The notes: a model not told the origin generated them from the sequence alone. 64,000 nt of DNA from Aliikangiella coralliicola (GCF_007004725.1 NZ_ML660164.1:433501-497500), one strand, 5' to 3'. Counted from the stretch's first letter, positions 1-9,215 are shown. Numbers and translations: made by a program.

Positions 1-855
1 AATCATATAATCTCGAAATTCGATTCGGCTCATCAATTTGTCGACAAACCCTTTTTCCAGGGCCAATTTCGCAGAGTCGCCTTTGTAAGTACTAAGTGAT
101 TCTTTGTAATCATTGATATAAGCGGATATGTCATCAACCTCTAAAGAGCGGTGAGTGGCAATATTTTGAGTAAAGTCGCCCCATAAATCGCCTAACCAGG
201 CTTTATTCGCTTCTTTCGCTTCCTCTGACATATTGTCTCGAATATAAGGTTCTACGGCTGATTTATAAGTACCTACTTTAAATACGTGGACATTGACGCC
301 AACTAAATCCAATAACGACTTGAAATAGGTGCCAATACGAGAAAAGCCAGTCAGGAATACGCCGCCCTGATGTCCCATATAAACTTCGTCCGCTAGTGAA
401 GCAAAGTAATATTGCCCCTGTGTGTAGTTATCGTCATAGGCAATGACTTTTTTACCGCTTTCTTTAAAGTCTTTGATTGCTACTGCCAAATCTTGCAGTT
501 TTGTAACACCACTTCCCCAAAGGTATCGTGTCGAAATCACGAGCGTGGTAATTCGATTGTCATCCTTAGCATTTTCAATCGCGTCAATTAAGTCATAAAG
601 TGAAGTTTCCGGTGGCTCTTCTCTGCCGGTCGCTTCCTGAGTTGCGACTTCGATGGGATCGCGGTAGGTTAGTTGTTCAACAATATATCCCTGAGGTTGC
701 AGTACCAGTGCCACCCCTTTTTCAACGGAGGGCTTGTCGCCGGTACTGGCGATCATTGCGATCATCCAGAACAACAGTAGAAAAAATACCAGGTTCAAAA
801 TAATTTTACGGGTTAGATCCAGCCCGTACCACAAATTCTTAATCAGCTTAGTCAT
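1..855 (-). CDS. sppA: Signal peptide peptidase SppA, 67K type (3' end outside window)
   Basis: Reading the minus strand from the ATG at 855 gives 285 codons open to the window edge, so the C-terminal half is missing here. The N-terminus (MTKLIKNLWYGLDLTRK) is followed by one hydrophobic anchor at about residues 17-32, as in membrane-bound SppA. Downstream come the ClpP/crotonase-like repeat features of the 67K family: a stretch like VISTRYLWGSGV, then KKVIAYDDNYTQGQYYFAS, where SppA carries its catalytic-lysine region, and GFSRIGTYFKSLLDLVGV. SppA degrades leftover signal peptides in the inner membrane. In Pseudomonas-type genomes sppA lies next to the HAD phosphatase and maf; here it sits upstream of fadH and faces away from it. 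Family assignment is firm; the catalytic serine lies beyond the edge. Confidence 0.93.
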   Translation of the reverse strand, partial: MTKLIKNLWYGLDLTRKIILNLVFFLLLFWMIAMIASTGDKPSVEKGVALVLQPQGYIVEQLTYRDPIEVATQEATGREEPPETSLYDLIDAIENAKDDNRITTLVISTRYLWGSGVTKLQDLAVAIKDFKESGKKVIAYDDNYTQGQYYFASLADEVYMGHQGGVFLTGFSRIGTYFKSLLDLVGVNVHVFKVGTYKSAVEPYIRDNMSEEAKEANKAWLGDLWGDFTQNIATHRSLEVDDISAYINDYKESLSTYKGDSAKLALEKGFVDKLMSRIEFRDYMI

Positions 856-1089
856 CGTATTCCTTAATAGTAAATTCAATAGATTTAAGCACTTACGCCG
901 CACCGTATATATTTTAAACTAAGCTACTCTCAAGTGTTAGTACAAATCACCAATAATAGACCATGAGCGCCGGTGTAGTGTATATCCTATTGAAATATAA
1001 GGTTTTATTTAGTTTTTTAAAGTGTTAACAGATTTTTCTTGGCGATGTTTTCACTCAGAATGGTTTAATGTCACTCTAAGGATTCCATC

Positions 1090-1106
1090 AACTGGTCTAA
1101 TCTGTT
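1090..1106 (+). promoter_or_regulatory. FadR-like operator in the fadH promoter
   Basis: The 17-mer AACTGGTCTAATCTGTT agrees at 15 of 17 positions with the gammaproteobacterial FadR consensus as I remember it (AACTGGTCNGACCTGTT). Its last base begins a TATAAA -10-like hexamer (1106-1111), so a bound regulator would block the promoter. It lies about 45 bases before the fadH start. The target gene belongs to fatty-acid degradation, which is what FadR represses. The site is seen; binding is inferred. Confidence 0.65.
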
Positions 1107-1151
1107 ATAAATAAGGCCCAATTCGAGCCAATGTTAAGTGGAAAGTACTCA

Positions 1152-3185
1152 ATGTCAGAAAACCAACATTATAAAGCACTCTTTGAGCCGTTAGAGATAC
1201 ATCAGCATACATTGCCTAATCGGGTGATTATGGGGTCCATGCATACGGGGCTTGAAGAAATGCGTGGTGGTTTTGACAAATTGGCCCAATATTACAAAGA
1301 AAGAGCCGAGGGTGGTGTTGGCTTAATTGTGACCGGAGGAATTGCCCCAAATCTTGCAGGCCGCGTTTCGCCGTTAGGTAGTCAGCTGAGCTTTTTCTGG
1401 CAAGTCGCTAAACATCGAAAAATTACCGATGCCGTTCACTCTGTCGGTGGAAAAATAGCGATGCAAATTCTTCATACAGGGCGTTACGCTTATCACCCGT
1501 TTTCGGTGGCACCTTCGGCGATTAAAGCGCCAATCACTCCTTTTAAACCAAAAGCGCTCAGTGAAAGAGGTATTCAAAAAACGATTCGTGATTTTGTTAA
1601 TTGTGCAAAAAAAGCACAACAAGCTGGTTACGATGGTGTTGAAGTAATGGGGTCTGAAGGTTATCTAATTAATCAGTTTATCGTGAGTAAAACCAACAAA
1701 CGAAATGATCGCTGGGGCGGTAGTTTTGAAAATAGAATTCGGCTGGCGATAGAAATTGTAAAAAGTATTCGGCGTGAGACTGGTGATAATTTTATCATTA
1801 TTTTCCGTTTATCAATGTTAGATTTAGTCGAGAAGGGAAGCAATTGGGAAGAGGTCGTCAAACTGGGTCAGGCAATTGAAGAAGCAGGTGCGTCAATCAT
1901 TAATACCGGCATTGGCTGGCATGAAGCGCGGGTACCAACGATCGCCACTTCAGTGCCAAGGGCTAACTTTGTCTGGGTGACTGAAAAAATCAAACCGCAT
2001 ATTAAAATTCCGGTAGTTACCACCAATCGAATTAACACACCTGATGTTGCCAATTCAATTATTGAGCAGGGCAAAAGCGACATGGTTTCTATGGCGAGGC
2101 CTTTTTTAGCTGATCCTGATTTTATGAAAAAAGCAAAGGCTGGTCAGGCGGAAAAAATTAATACGTGCATCGCTTGTAACCAGGCATGTCTTGATCATAT
2201 TTTTGAGCATAAACGCGTTACCTGTCTGGTTAATCCACGTGCCTGTTATGAGACCGAGCTCAATTTTGAAAAAGCACAGAATACAAAAAAACTTGCGGTA
2301 GTTGGCGCAGGACCTGCAGGATTATCTTTTGCGACTTATGCGGCAGAAAGAGGTCACCAGGTTACTTTGTTTGACGCTGCTGATAAAATCGGCGGGCAAC
2401 TTAATGTTGCTAATCAAATTCCGGGCAAAGAAGAATTTTATGAAACTATTCGATATTTTAAACAACGAATAGAAGATACTGGTGTAAAACTAGAACTCGA
2501 AACTTTTGTGGAAAGTCAGCAACTCGGTAGTGCCGATTTTGATGAAATTGTAATCGCTACAGGAATTGAACCCCGACTGCCACCAATTGATGGTGTAGAG
2601 CACGAAAAAGTTCTTAACTATTTAGACGTTTTAAAATTTAAAAAGGATGTTGGTCGTAAAGTCGCTATTGTCGGTGCCGGTGGAATTGGATTTGACGTTG
2701 CTGAATATTTGACTCATTCCGGTGATTCTCTCACAGAAAGACCTGGCGCCTGGGCCAATGAATGGAAAGTCGATTTGAACTATGAAAATCGTGGCGGCTT
2801 ACTCGCAAAAGCGAATATTGAAGAATCTCCCAGAGAGGTTTACCTTTTACAAAGAAAGACTTCTAAACTAGGAGCCGGTCTGGGAAAAACAACGGGCTGG
2901 ATTCATCGAAGCAGTTTAAAAAATAAAAATGTAAAAACATTGAACGGTGTTGAATATGTCAAAATCAGCGATCAGGGTTTGCATATTAATGTGAAGGACA
3001 AGCCTGAGTGTTTGGAAGTAGATAATGTGATTATTTGTGCTGGACAAACACCTTTACGTAAACTTTACGATGAATTGGCTGCGCAATCAAAACCCGTTCA
3101 TTTAATCGGTGGTGCTGATGTCGCGGCGGAACTTGACGCAAAAAGGGCCATTCGTCAAGGTGCAGAACTCGCCGCAAAAATCTGA
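1152..3185 (+). CDS. fadH: NADPH-dependent 2,4-dienoyl-CoA reductase
   Basis: FadH reduces 2,4-dienoyl-CoA intermediates so that polyunsaturated fatty acids can enter beta-oxidation. The protein has the family order: an Old Yellow Enzyme-type FMN TIM barrel (first ~330 residues), a [4Fe-4S] cysteine set (CIACNQAC ... VTC, near residues 339-358), then an FAD/NAD(P)H module beginning VVGAGPAGLSFATY and a second nucleotide fold IVGAGGIGFDVAEYL. Length 677 residues is close to E. coli FadH. The open frame reaches back to an ATG at 1131, but the ATG at 1152 has GGAAAG seven bases upstream and gives the usual N-terminus, so I chose it. A FadR-like site lies in the promoter and a strong terminator follows. 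No other fad gene adjoins it. Confidence 0.95.
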   Translation: MSENQHYKALFEPLEIHQHTLPNRVIMGSMHTGLEEMRGGFDKLAQYYKERAEGGVGLIVTGGIAPNLAGRVSPLGSQLSFFWQVAKHRKITDAVHSVGGKIAMQILHTGRYAYHPFSVAPSAIKAPITPFKPKALSERGIQKTIRDFVNCAKKAQQAGYDGVEVMGSEGYLINQFIVSKTNKRNDRWGGSFENRIRLAIEIVKSIRRETGDNFIIIFRLSMLDLVEKGSNWEEVVKLGQAIEEAGASIINTGIGWHEARVPTIATSVPRANFVWVTEKIKPHIKIPVVTTNRINTPDVANSIIEQGKSDMVSMARPFLADPDFMKKAKAGQAEKINTCIACNQACLDHIFEHKRVTCLVNPRACYETELNFEKAQNTKKLAVVGAGPAGLSFATYAAERGHQVTLFDAADKIGGQLNVANQIPGKEEFYETIRYFKQRIEDTGVKLELETFVESQQLGSADFDEIVIATGIEPRLPPIDGVEHEKVLNYLDVLKFKKDVGRKVAIVGAGGIGFDVAEYLTHSGDSLTERPGAWANEWKVDLNYENRGGLLAKANIEESPREVYLLQRKTSKLGAGLGKTTGWIHRSSLKNKNVKTLNGVEYVKISDQGLHINVKDKPECLEVDNVIICAGQTPLRKLYDELAAQSKPVHLIGGADVAAELDAKRAIRQGAELAAKI

Positions 3186-3207
3186 TTTTTGTGAAATAAT
3201 TAACAAT

Positions 3208-3231
3208 AAAGGGGCACTTGCCCCTTTTTTA
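3208..3231 (+). terminator. Rho-independent terminator after fadH
   Basis: GGGGC-acttG-CCCC type hairpin (GGGGC acttg CCCC) flanked by an A run and a T run, 23 bases past the fadH stop; the A/T symmetry would let it work in both directions. Confidence 0.88.
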
Positions 3232-3361
3232 GTTAGCTTTCCGCTAAAAGTAACGCCGTTAATGACAATTTATTTTTAAATATTAATGAGAGAAGTGGAT
3301 TCCACTGCTATATTTAGATTAGATATTCAGGAAACATCTTAATTGATTTAGGTGTAAATGC

Positions 3362-3709
3362 ATGCTGATCTATAAAGGTTTTATTGGGCAAATTGATTAT
3401 GACAGTGAAACACATCGACTGGTTGGGGAGGTAGTTAACTCAGTTGACTTGTTAGAATTTGACGGTAATAGTGCCGAAGAAATCAAACTCAATTTTCAGC
3501 GATGTGTTGATGAATATTTAGACTTTCAAAAAGAAATGATAGGAGTGAGTCCAACACCTTTTGTTGGTAATTTTACCATCTGCTTGTCGACGGATAAACA
3601 GGATAAAGTAATTAAAGCCGCGCAAAGTCAGGGAGAGAGTGTTTCCCACTGGTTGAACCGACGCGTAGATTCTTATTTAAGTAGATACTTCTCAAAAAAA
3701 ATAGCTTAG
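3362..3709 (+). CDS. HicB-family antitoxin-like protein, orphan
   Basis: The 115-residue protein has the two parts of a HicB-type antitoxin: an N-terminal HicB fold (YKGFIGQIDYDSETHRLVGEV, then the EEIKLNFQRCVDEYL helix) and a C-terminal ribbon-helix-helix-like segment (FTICLSTDKQDKVIKAAQSQ, then SVSHWLNRRVDSYL). HicB proteins normally neutralise the small mRNA interferase HicA and bind their own promoter. I looked for a HicA-sized frame on both sides (3186-3361 and 3710-3970) and saw none. It may therefore be an orphan regulator, like many HicB proteins of this C-terminal type. The ATG at 3362 has AGGTG upstream. Confidence 0.75.
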   Translation: MLIYKGFIGQIDYDSETHRLVGEVVNSVDLLEFDGNSAEEIKLNFQRCVDEYLDFQKEMIGVSPTPFVGNFTICLSTDKQDKVIKAAQSQGESVSHWLNRRVDSYLSRYFSKKIA

Positions 3710-3970
3710 TTCAGCTGCGAAACTTCGATAAGTACTCGTTTAATTTGTATCGAGCCGATAATTTTCATTAATAGTAATTCTGTTGGTTATTGGCAGGTTG
3801 TTGCTTTTTTGAACAGTTGTTAATTTTTTATTTTGATAAAACCGCTAAAGCCACTTCAAGATCTAATTTATTTTAGTCACGCCAGAGTCGAGAAAGATAA
3901 TATCAGCGCAAGACAATAAGATTAGTTCTGTTATACTTTTGTTTTTACTCATTGTTCAAAAATTATTCCA

Positions 3971-4924
3971 GTGTCAGAGTTTGATAAAGTTCAGTTTCGC
4001 GAGATAGACGCGGCCCATGAAGGGCAGCGCATTGACAATTATCTCTTTAGTCAATTAAAAGGTGTGCCTAAAAGCCGCGTATATCGTATTCTTCGTAAAG
4101 GTGAAGTGCGAGTTAACAAAAAGCGGGTTAAAGCAGAATATAAACTACAAAACGGTGATAGCCTCAGAATTCCGCCAATTAAAGTTGCCGAGAAAACTGC
4201 GGATGAAAATATCCACAAATTTGAGCGAGTCAAAGAACTTGAAGCGCAAATCCTTCATGAAACCAATCAATATATTTTACTAAACAAACCATCAGGAATG
4301 GCTGTTCACGGTGGCAGCGGATTATCTTTTGGCGTTATTGAGGCGTTAAGAGCGCTGAGGCCGAAAGAAAAATTTTTGGAACTCGTTCATCGACTGGATC
4401 GAGACACATCTGGTTGCTTATTGATTGCGAAACGGCGGAGTTACCTGACTCATTTTCATGAATTGCTTCGTACCAAAAAAATGCGCAAAGAATACATCGC
4501 GATAGTTTGTGGCGACTGGGACAATCATCAAAACCGTGTAACCGCGCCATTAAAGAAAAATCAGCCAAAATCTGGGGAAAGATATGTGACCGTCGACAAT
4601 GAAGGTAAAGCTTCTGAAACCGGATTTAAATGTTTGAAAAGGTTTGGCGACTATAGTCTGATAAAAGCTATGCCAATGACTGGAAGAACTCATCAAATTA
4701 GAGTCCACGCACAATTTGCAGGTTGTCCTTTATTAGGTGATGATAAATATAGCGAAACGAATGAACATCGTGAGTTATTAGGTTCATTGAAATTGAAAAC
4801 ATTTTTACTGCATGCTCAAAAGTTATCATTCACGACACCAGACTCTGATAAAATAGTCACTTTCGAAGCGCCGCTTTCACAAACTTTTGAGAATACCATT
4901 GAGTATTTGAGGCAGAGAAAATAG
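3971..4924 (+). CDS. rluC: 23S rRNA pseudouridine synthase RluC
   Basis: RluC makes pseudouridines in 23S rRNA (positions 955, 2504 and 2580 in E. coli). The protein has an N-terminal S4 RNA-binding domain (RIDNYLFSQLKGVPKSRVYR ... RVNKKRVKAEYKL) and a RluA-type catalytic domain with the signature HRLDRDTSG, whose second aspartate, near residue 142, is the catalytic one. The downstream motif TGRTHQIRVH is also intact. Start is GTG at 3971; the 260 bases before it hold no other gene. The HAD phosphatase starts two bases after its stop, so the two are probably cotranscribed, the same pair order as in Pseudomonas. Confidence 0.93.
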   Translation: MSEFDKVQFREIDAAHEGQRIDNYLFSQLKGVPKSRVYRILRKGEVRVNKKRVKAEYKLQNGDSLRIPPIKVAEKTADENIHKFERVKELEAQILHETNQYILLNKPSGMAVHGGSGLSFGVIEALRALRPKEKFLELVHRLDRDTSGCLLIAKRRSYLTHFHELLRTKKMRKEYIAIVCGDWDNHQNRVTAPLKKNQPKSGERYVTVDNEGKASETGFKCLKRFGDYSLIKAMPMTGRTHQIRVHAQFAGCPLLGDDKYSETNEHRELLGSLKLKTFLLHAQKLSFTTPDSDKIVTFEAPLSQTFENTIEYLRQRK

Positions 4925-4926
4925 CA

Positions 4927-5589
4927 ATGAGTGTTTTAAGAAATCGTTATTCCTTTATTATTTTTGACTGGGATGGAACCTTAATGGATTCCACCGGGCG
5001 AATTGTGTCTTCGATGCAGTCAACAGCAAAAATAGCAGACTTACCTATTCCTAGTGAAGAGTCAGTAAAGTCAATCATTGGGCTGAGTATGGACGCGGTA
5101 ATGGATACTATGTTTCCTTCTGCCAATGGTTCTTTAAGAGAAAAACTATTCGAAATTTATCGCCATCAATATGTTGAGGGCGATGATACACCATCTCCAT
5201 TATTTCAAGGTTCGCTACCGTTATTAAACTGGTTAAAACAAATTAATATTCCTATCGCCGTGGCAACGGGAAAGGCTCGTCATGGGTTAACTCGTGTGCT
5301 CAACGAAGTTAATTTAATCGACTTTTTCGATCACACTATTTGTGCTGATGAGGCAGAGTCAAAACCGCACCCGGAAATGGTCGAAAGACTTGTTGTTGAC
5401 GCGAATAAATCAAAGCAGGAAACGCTGGTCATTGGCGATAGCATTCACGATATGAAAATGGCGAATAATGCTGGTGTCGATGCTGTTGCGGTGACTAGCG
5501 GTGCCAACCAGTCTGAACAGTTGAGTGAGCACAACCCCGTATCGATATTGCCCCGAGTGTGTGATCTTCGCCAGTGGTTAGAGCAGTGA
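4927..5589 (+). CDS. HAD-superfamily hydrolase, phosphoglycolate phosphatase-like
   Basis: This 220-residue haloacid-dehalogenase-fold phosphatase has motif I DWDGTLMDS (nucleophile Asp near residue 15), motif II AVATGK, motif III lysine in ESKPHPEMV and motif IV VIGDSIHDMKMANNAG. The four-helix cap between motifs I and II makes it a subclass I enzyme of the Gph/PpaX type. The substrate is not readable from sequence; phosphoglycolate or pyrophosphate-like small phosphates are usual for this group. It follows rluC almost without a gap, a conserved pair in gammaproteobacteria. Confidence 0.88.
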   Translation: MSVLRNRYSFIIFDWDGTLMDSTGRIVSSMQSTAKIADLPIPSEESVKSIIGLSMDAVMDTMFPSANGSLREKLFEIYRHQYVEGDDTPSPLFQGSLPLLNWLKQINIPIAVATGKARHGLTRVLNEVNLIDFFDHTICADEAESKPHPEMVERLVVDANKSKQETLVIGDSIHDMKMANNAGVDAVAVTSGANQSEQLSEHNPVSILPRVCDLRQWLEQ

Positions 5590-5622
5590 TAGGCTTTCTT
5601 TGTCGCAGCAACGAAAGAATGC

Positions 5623-6537
5623 TTGTTAAACAAATTATCCTCGCTAATGAGTGAACGTACTAGCGCCGCGATTAAGCTCGTTTTCTCGATAGCGCTAGTT
5701 GCTTTGATTACAGTATTTGCAAAAAGCACACTTAAGCAAGTGAGCTTTTTCACTTTTATCTGGTTGCAATTATTATCGGCGAGCATCGCCATGATAATTT
5801 ATACATTTATTCTCAAAAAAGAAAAATTTCCTAAAAATCTCCCACGACAGGTGTGGCTAATTATTTTGGGCATTGGTGTACTAAACTTTGCCATTGTTCG
5901 AACAATATTTATCTATGCTCTTGACGTATTGCCAGTGAACACTCATGCCTACATCATGAACTTTGTCGGCATTGTGACTATGGTTTTGAGTGCCTTGTTG
6001 TTGCGTGAAAGGCCAGGCTTTGTTCAGATTGTTGGTGCTGTCATTGCGCTAGTTGGTATTCGTTTTTATTTTTATCAGTTACCAGGCGGAAATGAAATCG
6101 AAGGGATTATTTGGCTTTCCATTGCTGTGTTGTGTTTAGCGGCAACTAACATATTAATGAGGCAGTTACATTTACTTGAGACACAATATGTTTCCAATAA
6201 TATGGTGGCCACTTTATCAATCTGCGTAGGCGCTTTTCCATTAGTCATTTTGGGGGCAATCATTGATTACCCGTTACCTTCAATTGGCGCGAGAGACTGG
6301 CTTGTCATTATTCTAAACGGACTAATTGCCATAGGTCTGGTGATGGTTGTTTTTAATCAAGTGATGAAAGTATTAAGGGCGTATGAGGCGAGCATACTAG
6401 CGACTAGCGGTGTTATTTTTACTGCAATATTTGCGATGCCGATATTGGGTGATTATTTAGAGCTTCATGAAATAGTTGGTGTGTTATTAATGATTACCGG
6501 CATTGCTTTAGTTCAATTTTACAAAAATGTGAAGTGA
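5623..6537 (+). CDS. EamA/DMT-family transporter
   Basis: The protein has about ten hydrophobic segments in two EamA repeats of five (roughly residues 15-145 and 150-300), the layout of the drug/metabolite transporter family in the inner membrane. The second repeat contains RAYEASILATSGVIFTAIFA, the conserved end of EamA proteins. The substrate cannot be told. The start is uncertain: TTG at 5623 or ATG at 5647 (MSERTSAAIK), neither with a good ribosome-binding site; the ATG just precedes the first membrane segment and may be the better choice. It starts 33 bases after the HAD gene. Confidence 0.85.
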   Translation: MLNKLSSLMSERTSAAIKLVFSIALVALITVFAKSTLKQVSFFTFIWLQLLSASIAMIIYTFILKKEKFPKNLPRQVWLIILGIGVLNFAIVRTIFIYALDVLPVNTHAYIMNFVGIVTMVLSALLLRERPGFVQIVGAVIALVGIRFYFYQLPGGNEIEGIIWLSIAVLCLAATNILMRQLHLLETQYVSNNMVATLSICVGAFPLVILGAIIDYPLPSIGARDWLVIILNGLIAIGLVMVVFNQVMKVLRAYEASILATSGVIFTAIFAMPILGDYLELHEIVGVLLMITGIALVQFYKNVK

Positions 6538-6613
6538 TATTGTTTCACTAAATTTTCGGTTCTATGTCTTAAGTTCAATGTTGAATTTCGCAAGACGAAA
6601 CCAATCTATGTTG

Positions 6614-6735
6614 TCTAAATAAGTATTCCTAAAGACTGTCGAGGTAAACGGCTCTTGTCATCTCGGCTGCGCTCGAGATGACGGTTACGAATAGGGAGAG
6701 GGAAACTGCCTACAGGTTAGAAATACTTATTTAGA
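6614..6735. mobile_element. MITE-like element with 18-bp terminal inverted repeats
   Basis: The left end CTAAATAAGTATTCCTAA (6615-6632) and the reverse complement of the right end CTAAATAAGTATTTCTAA (6717-6734) match at 17 of 18 positions, with one more paired base outside. In the centre is a second inverted repeat, GTCATCTCG-gctgcgCT-CGAGATGAC (6657-6682). There is no open frame. The element ends directly against the maf stop codon and lies between convergent genes. The structure fits a short non-autonomous transposon-like repeat. No clear target-site duplication is visible. Confidence 0.7.
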
Positions 6736-7326
6736 TTAAAAGTCGACTAATGGGTTTAAGTTGCACCGATCGAATAACAAACAAAGTTCAATTAGGGGAA
6801 GCCCTTCCAGGGAAGTTGGATCGTCGCTCTGAACTTTTTCAAATAAAGTTGCACCTCTAGATTCAATCTTAAAACTGCCTGCGCAATCGTAAGGTTTATC
6901 ATGCTGAAGATATTCGGTTATTTTTTGTTGATTGAGTGTTTTAAAGTGAACTGAAGTTTTGCTTTCTTTATAGTGACAAACATTCTCAGAAATATTGACT
7001 AGAGCGAGCCCTGTCCTAAATAATACTTGTTTACCTGAAAAACTTATTAGCTGTTGTAATGCTTTGTCAAAGTTTCCAGGTTTACCAAGCATTTTACCTT
7101 CGAATTCCGCAATTTGATCCGAGCCGATCACCCAACTACTTTCGTGCTCATTAGCAATTATGTTAGCTTTTTCAATACTGAGTCGTTTCACGTAATCTTC
7201 AGGTCTTTCTTTGTTTTGCTGACTCTCATCAATTTCCGGCGCTATGGCGCTAAAATTAGTGTTCAGTCTCGATAATAAATTAGCCCGGTACTTCGAACTG
7301 GATGCGAGTATTAATTTTTGAGTCAT
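6736..7326 (-). CDS. Maf-like nucleotide pyrophosphatase (YceF-type)
   Basis: The 196-residue protein starts LILASSSKYRANLLSRL, the Maf signature, and carries the conserved acidic segment APEIDES, a KAN helix and SDQIAEFEGKMLGKPG. Maf proteins hydrolyse non-canonical or modified nucleoside triphosphates to monophosphates; the YceF subgroup prefers 7-methyl-GTP. The last part (YDCAGSFKIESRGATLFEKVQSDDPTSLEGLPL) is the subgroup's conserved pocket. The family's presence near rluC, the HAD gene and the fab block matches Pseudomonas gene order, though here it is inverted. Its stop codon abuts the MITE-like element. Confidence 0.9.
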   Translation of the reverse strand: MTQKLILASSSKYRANLLSRLNTNFSAIAPEIDESQQNKERPEDYVKRLSIEKANIIANEHESSWVIGSDQIAEFEGKMLGKPGNFDKALQQLISFSGKQVLFRTGLALVNISENVCHYKESKTSVHFKTLNQQKITEYLQHDKPYDCAGSFKIESRGATLFEKVQSDDPTSLEGLPLIELCLLFDRCNLNPLVDF

Positions 7327-7361
7327 GATTATTTCACTTAATTGTTATCGTTGTTAGCCGC

Positions 7362-9215
7362 TCAATTTCTCTGGTTCTTTTCCTTTGAAGAACCCTGATT
7401 CTGTCTTTGCCAAAGACTTGCGTACATGCCTTGCTTGTCTAGCAGTTCTTGATGGCTGCCAGACTCGACAAGTTGCCCGTCTTCTAAAACCAGAATAACA
7501 TCGGCGTTGACTATGGTTGATAATCGATGAGCAATCACCAAACTGGTGTAGTGACCGGAAATTTCTTCAATGGCTTCCAAAATAGCAGCCTCTGAATGAC
7601 TGTCCAGCGAAGAGGTGGCTTCATCAAAAATCATTATCGGCGGTCGCTTTAATAAAGCGCGAGCGATGGCGACTCTTTGTTTTTCGCCGCCGGATAATTT
7701 TAATCCTCGCTCTCCAACCAGAGTGTCTGAGCCGTTGGGTAACTGAGAGATAAACTCATCCAGATGCGCCAGATTTATGGCATTTTGAACTTCAGAGTCG
7801 TCAGCGTCTGGGTTGCCATAACGAATGTTTTCAAATATAGAGTCGTTGAATAACACTGTGTCTTGAGGAACAATACCAATCGCCTGTCTCAAAGAACCTT
7901 GAGTCACATCTTTGATATTTTGGCCACCAATTAAAATTTTACCTTCAGTAGGGTCGTAAAATCTCAGTAGCAAACGGGCTACCGTTGATTTGCCTGCGCC
8001 ACTACCACCGACAATTGCGACAGTTTGTTTTGACTCTATGGTAAAGTTGAGTCCTTTTAATATTTCTCGATCTGGCTGGTAGCCAAAACGAAGATCGATG
8101 AATTCTATTTTATTATTCTCTGAGGTTGAATCATCCAGCTGAAGAGATGCCGCGTTTTGCTGGTCTTCTACCTTGGGTTTCGTGGCCAGTAATCCGAACA
8201 TCTGCTCAATATTGACCAACGCCGCACGAATTTCTCGATAAACGAAACCAAGGAAATTCAGCGGCATAAAGAGTTGCATCATAAAAGCATTAACCAATAC
8301 AAAATCGCCGACGGTCATCTGATTGTCAGAAACACGATCTGCCGCCAGATACAATAAAGCTGCAATCGCGGTGCTGATGATAAATGCCTGTCCGCTGTTG
8401 AGCGCAAATAAACTGAGCCTGTTTTTTAATTTGGCTTTTTCCCAGGTGCTAAGATCTTTGTCGTAACGGTTAGATTCGTAGTTTTCATTAGTAAAAAATT
8501 TCACGGTTTCGTAGTTGAGCAGACTGTCAATTGCCCGGGTGCTACTTGCCGAATCAGCATCGTTTGCTGCACGAATATATTTATTTCGCCAGTTTGTGAT
8601 GATCACTGAAAAGGTAATATAAACTGCGACCGATAAAAAGGTTAATACACCGAAAATCATTCCATAGTTAGTAAGCAGTATACCGATGACCAATGATATT
8701 TCGATGAGCGTCGGCACTATGTTAAACACCATAAAACGCATCAAGAAATTGATGCCATGTGTGCCACGCTCGATATCTCTGGCTAATCCACCGGTGCGGC
8801 GATTAAGGTGAAAATTGACATCCAACGCGTGTAAATGCTGAAATACTTTTAAGCTAATGCGGCGAATTGCGCGCTCTGTCACTCGGCTAAAAAGTGTGTC
8901 TCTTAACTCACTAAAGACCGAGTTGGCGAAGCGAAGTAGTCCGTAGGCAACTACCAGGGCTGTCGGTGTCAAGACCCACAAAGGTAAAGAGGAGAAAGTC
9001 TCGGTATTTGCGGCAATCTTATCTGTCGCGCTCAATGAGTCAACGATTTCCTTTAAAATAAAAGGCAATATAACAGTTGATAATTTTGCCAAAACCAAAC
9101 AAATTAGCGCCAGAATTATGCGCGATTTAAATTCGCCCAGGTAAGGTAATAGCTGTTTAAGAATTGACCATTTTATGGTGACTTGTTGATCGACGACCTG
9201 ACCGCTACTTCTCAT
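7362..9215 (-). CDS. Atm1-type ABC exporter, fused permease and ATPase
   Basis: The 617-residue half-transporter has about six membrane segments in residues 25-320 and one ATPase domain: Walker A VGGSGAGKST near residue 400, signature LKLSGGEKQRVAIARALL near 506, Walker B PIMIFDEATSSLD near 530, and the switch histidine in IAHRLST. The membrane part (NRRTGGLARDIERGTHGINFL) is characteristic of the Atm1/HMT1 group, which exports glutathione-linked metal or persulfide compounds. Members work as homodimers in the inner membrane. The gene lies 35 bases upstream of maf and may share its transcript. Confidence 0.9.
   Translation of the reverse strand: MRSSGQVVDQQVTIKWSILKQLLPYLGEFKSRIILALICLVLAKLSTVILPFILKEIVDSLSATDKIAANTETFSSLPLWVLTPTALVVAYGLLRFANSVFSELRDTLFSRVTERAIRRISLKVFQHLHALDVNFHLNRRTGGLARDIERGTHGINFLMRFMVFNIVPTLIEISLVIGILLTNYGMIFGVLTFLSVAVYITFSVIITNWRNKYIRAANDADSASSTRAIDSLLNYETVKFFTNENYESNRYDKDLSTWEKAKLKNRLSLFALNSGQAFIISTAIAALLYLAADRVSDNQMTVGDFVLVNAFMMQLFMPLNFLGFVYREIRAALVNIEQMFGLLATKPKVEDQQNAASLQLDDSTSENNKIEFIDLRFGYQPDREILKGLNFTIESKQTVAIVGGSGAGKSTVARLLLRFYDPTEGKILIGGQNIKDVTQGSLRQAIGIVPQDTVLFNDSIFENIRYGNPDADDSEVQNAINLAHLDEFISQLPNGSDTLVGERGLKLSGGEKQRVAIARALLKRPPIMIFDEATSSLDSHSEAAILEAIEEISGHYTSLVIAHRLSTIVNADVILVLEDGQLVESGSHQELLDKQGMYASLWQRQNQGSSKEKNQRN

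Noticed and set aside
600-922. Two small plus-strand open frames
   Set aside because: They lie antisense to the 5' part of sppA, whose long minus-strand frame has clear family motifs.
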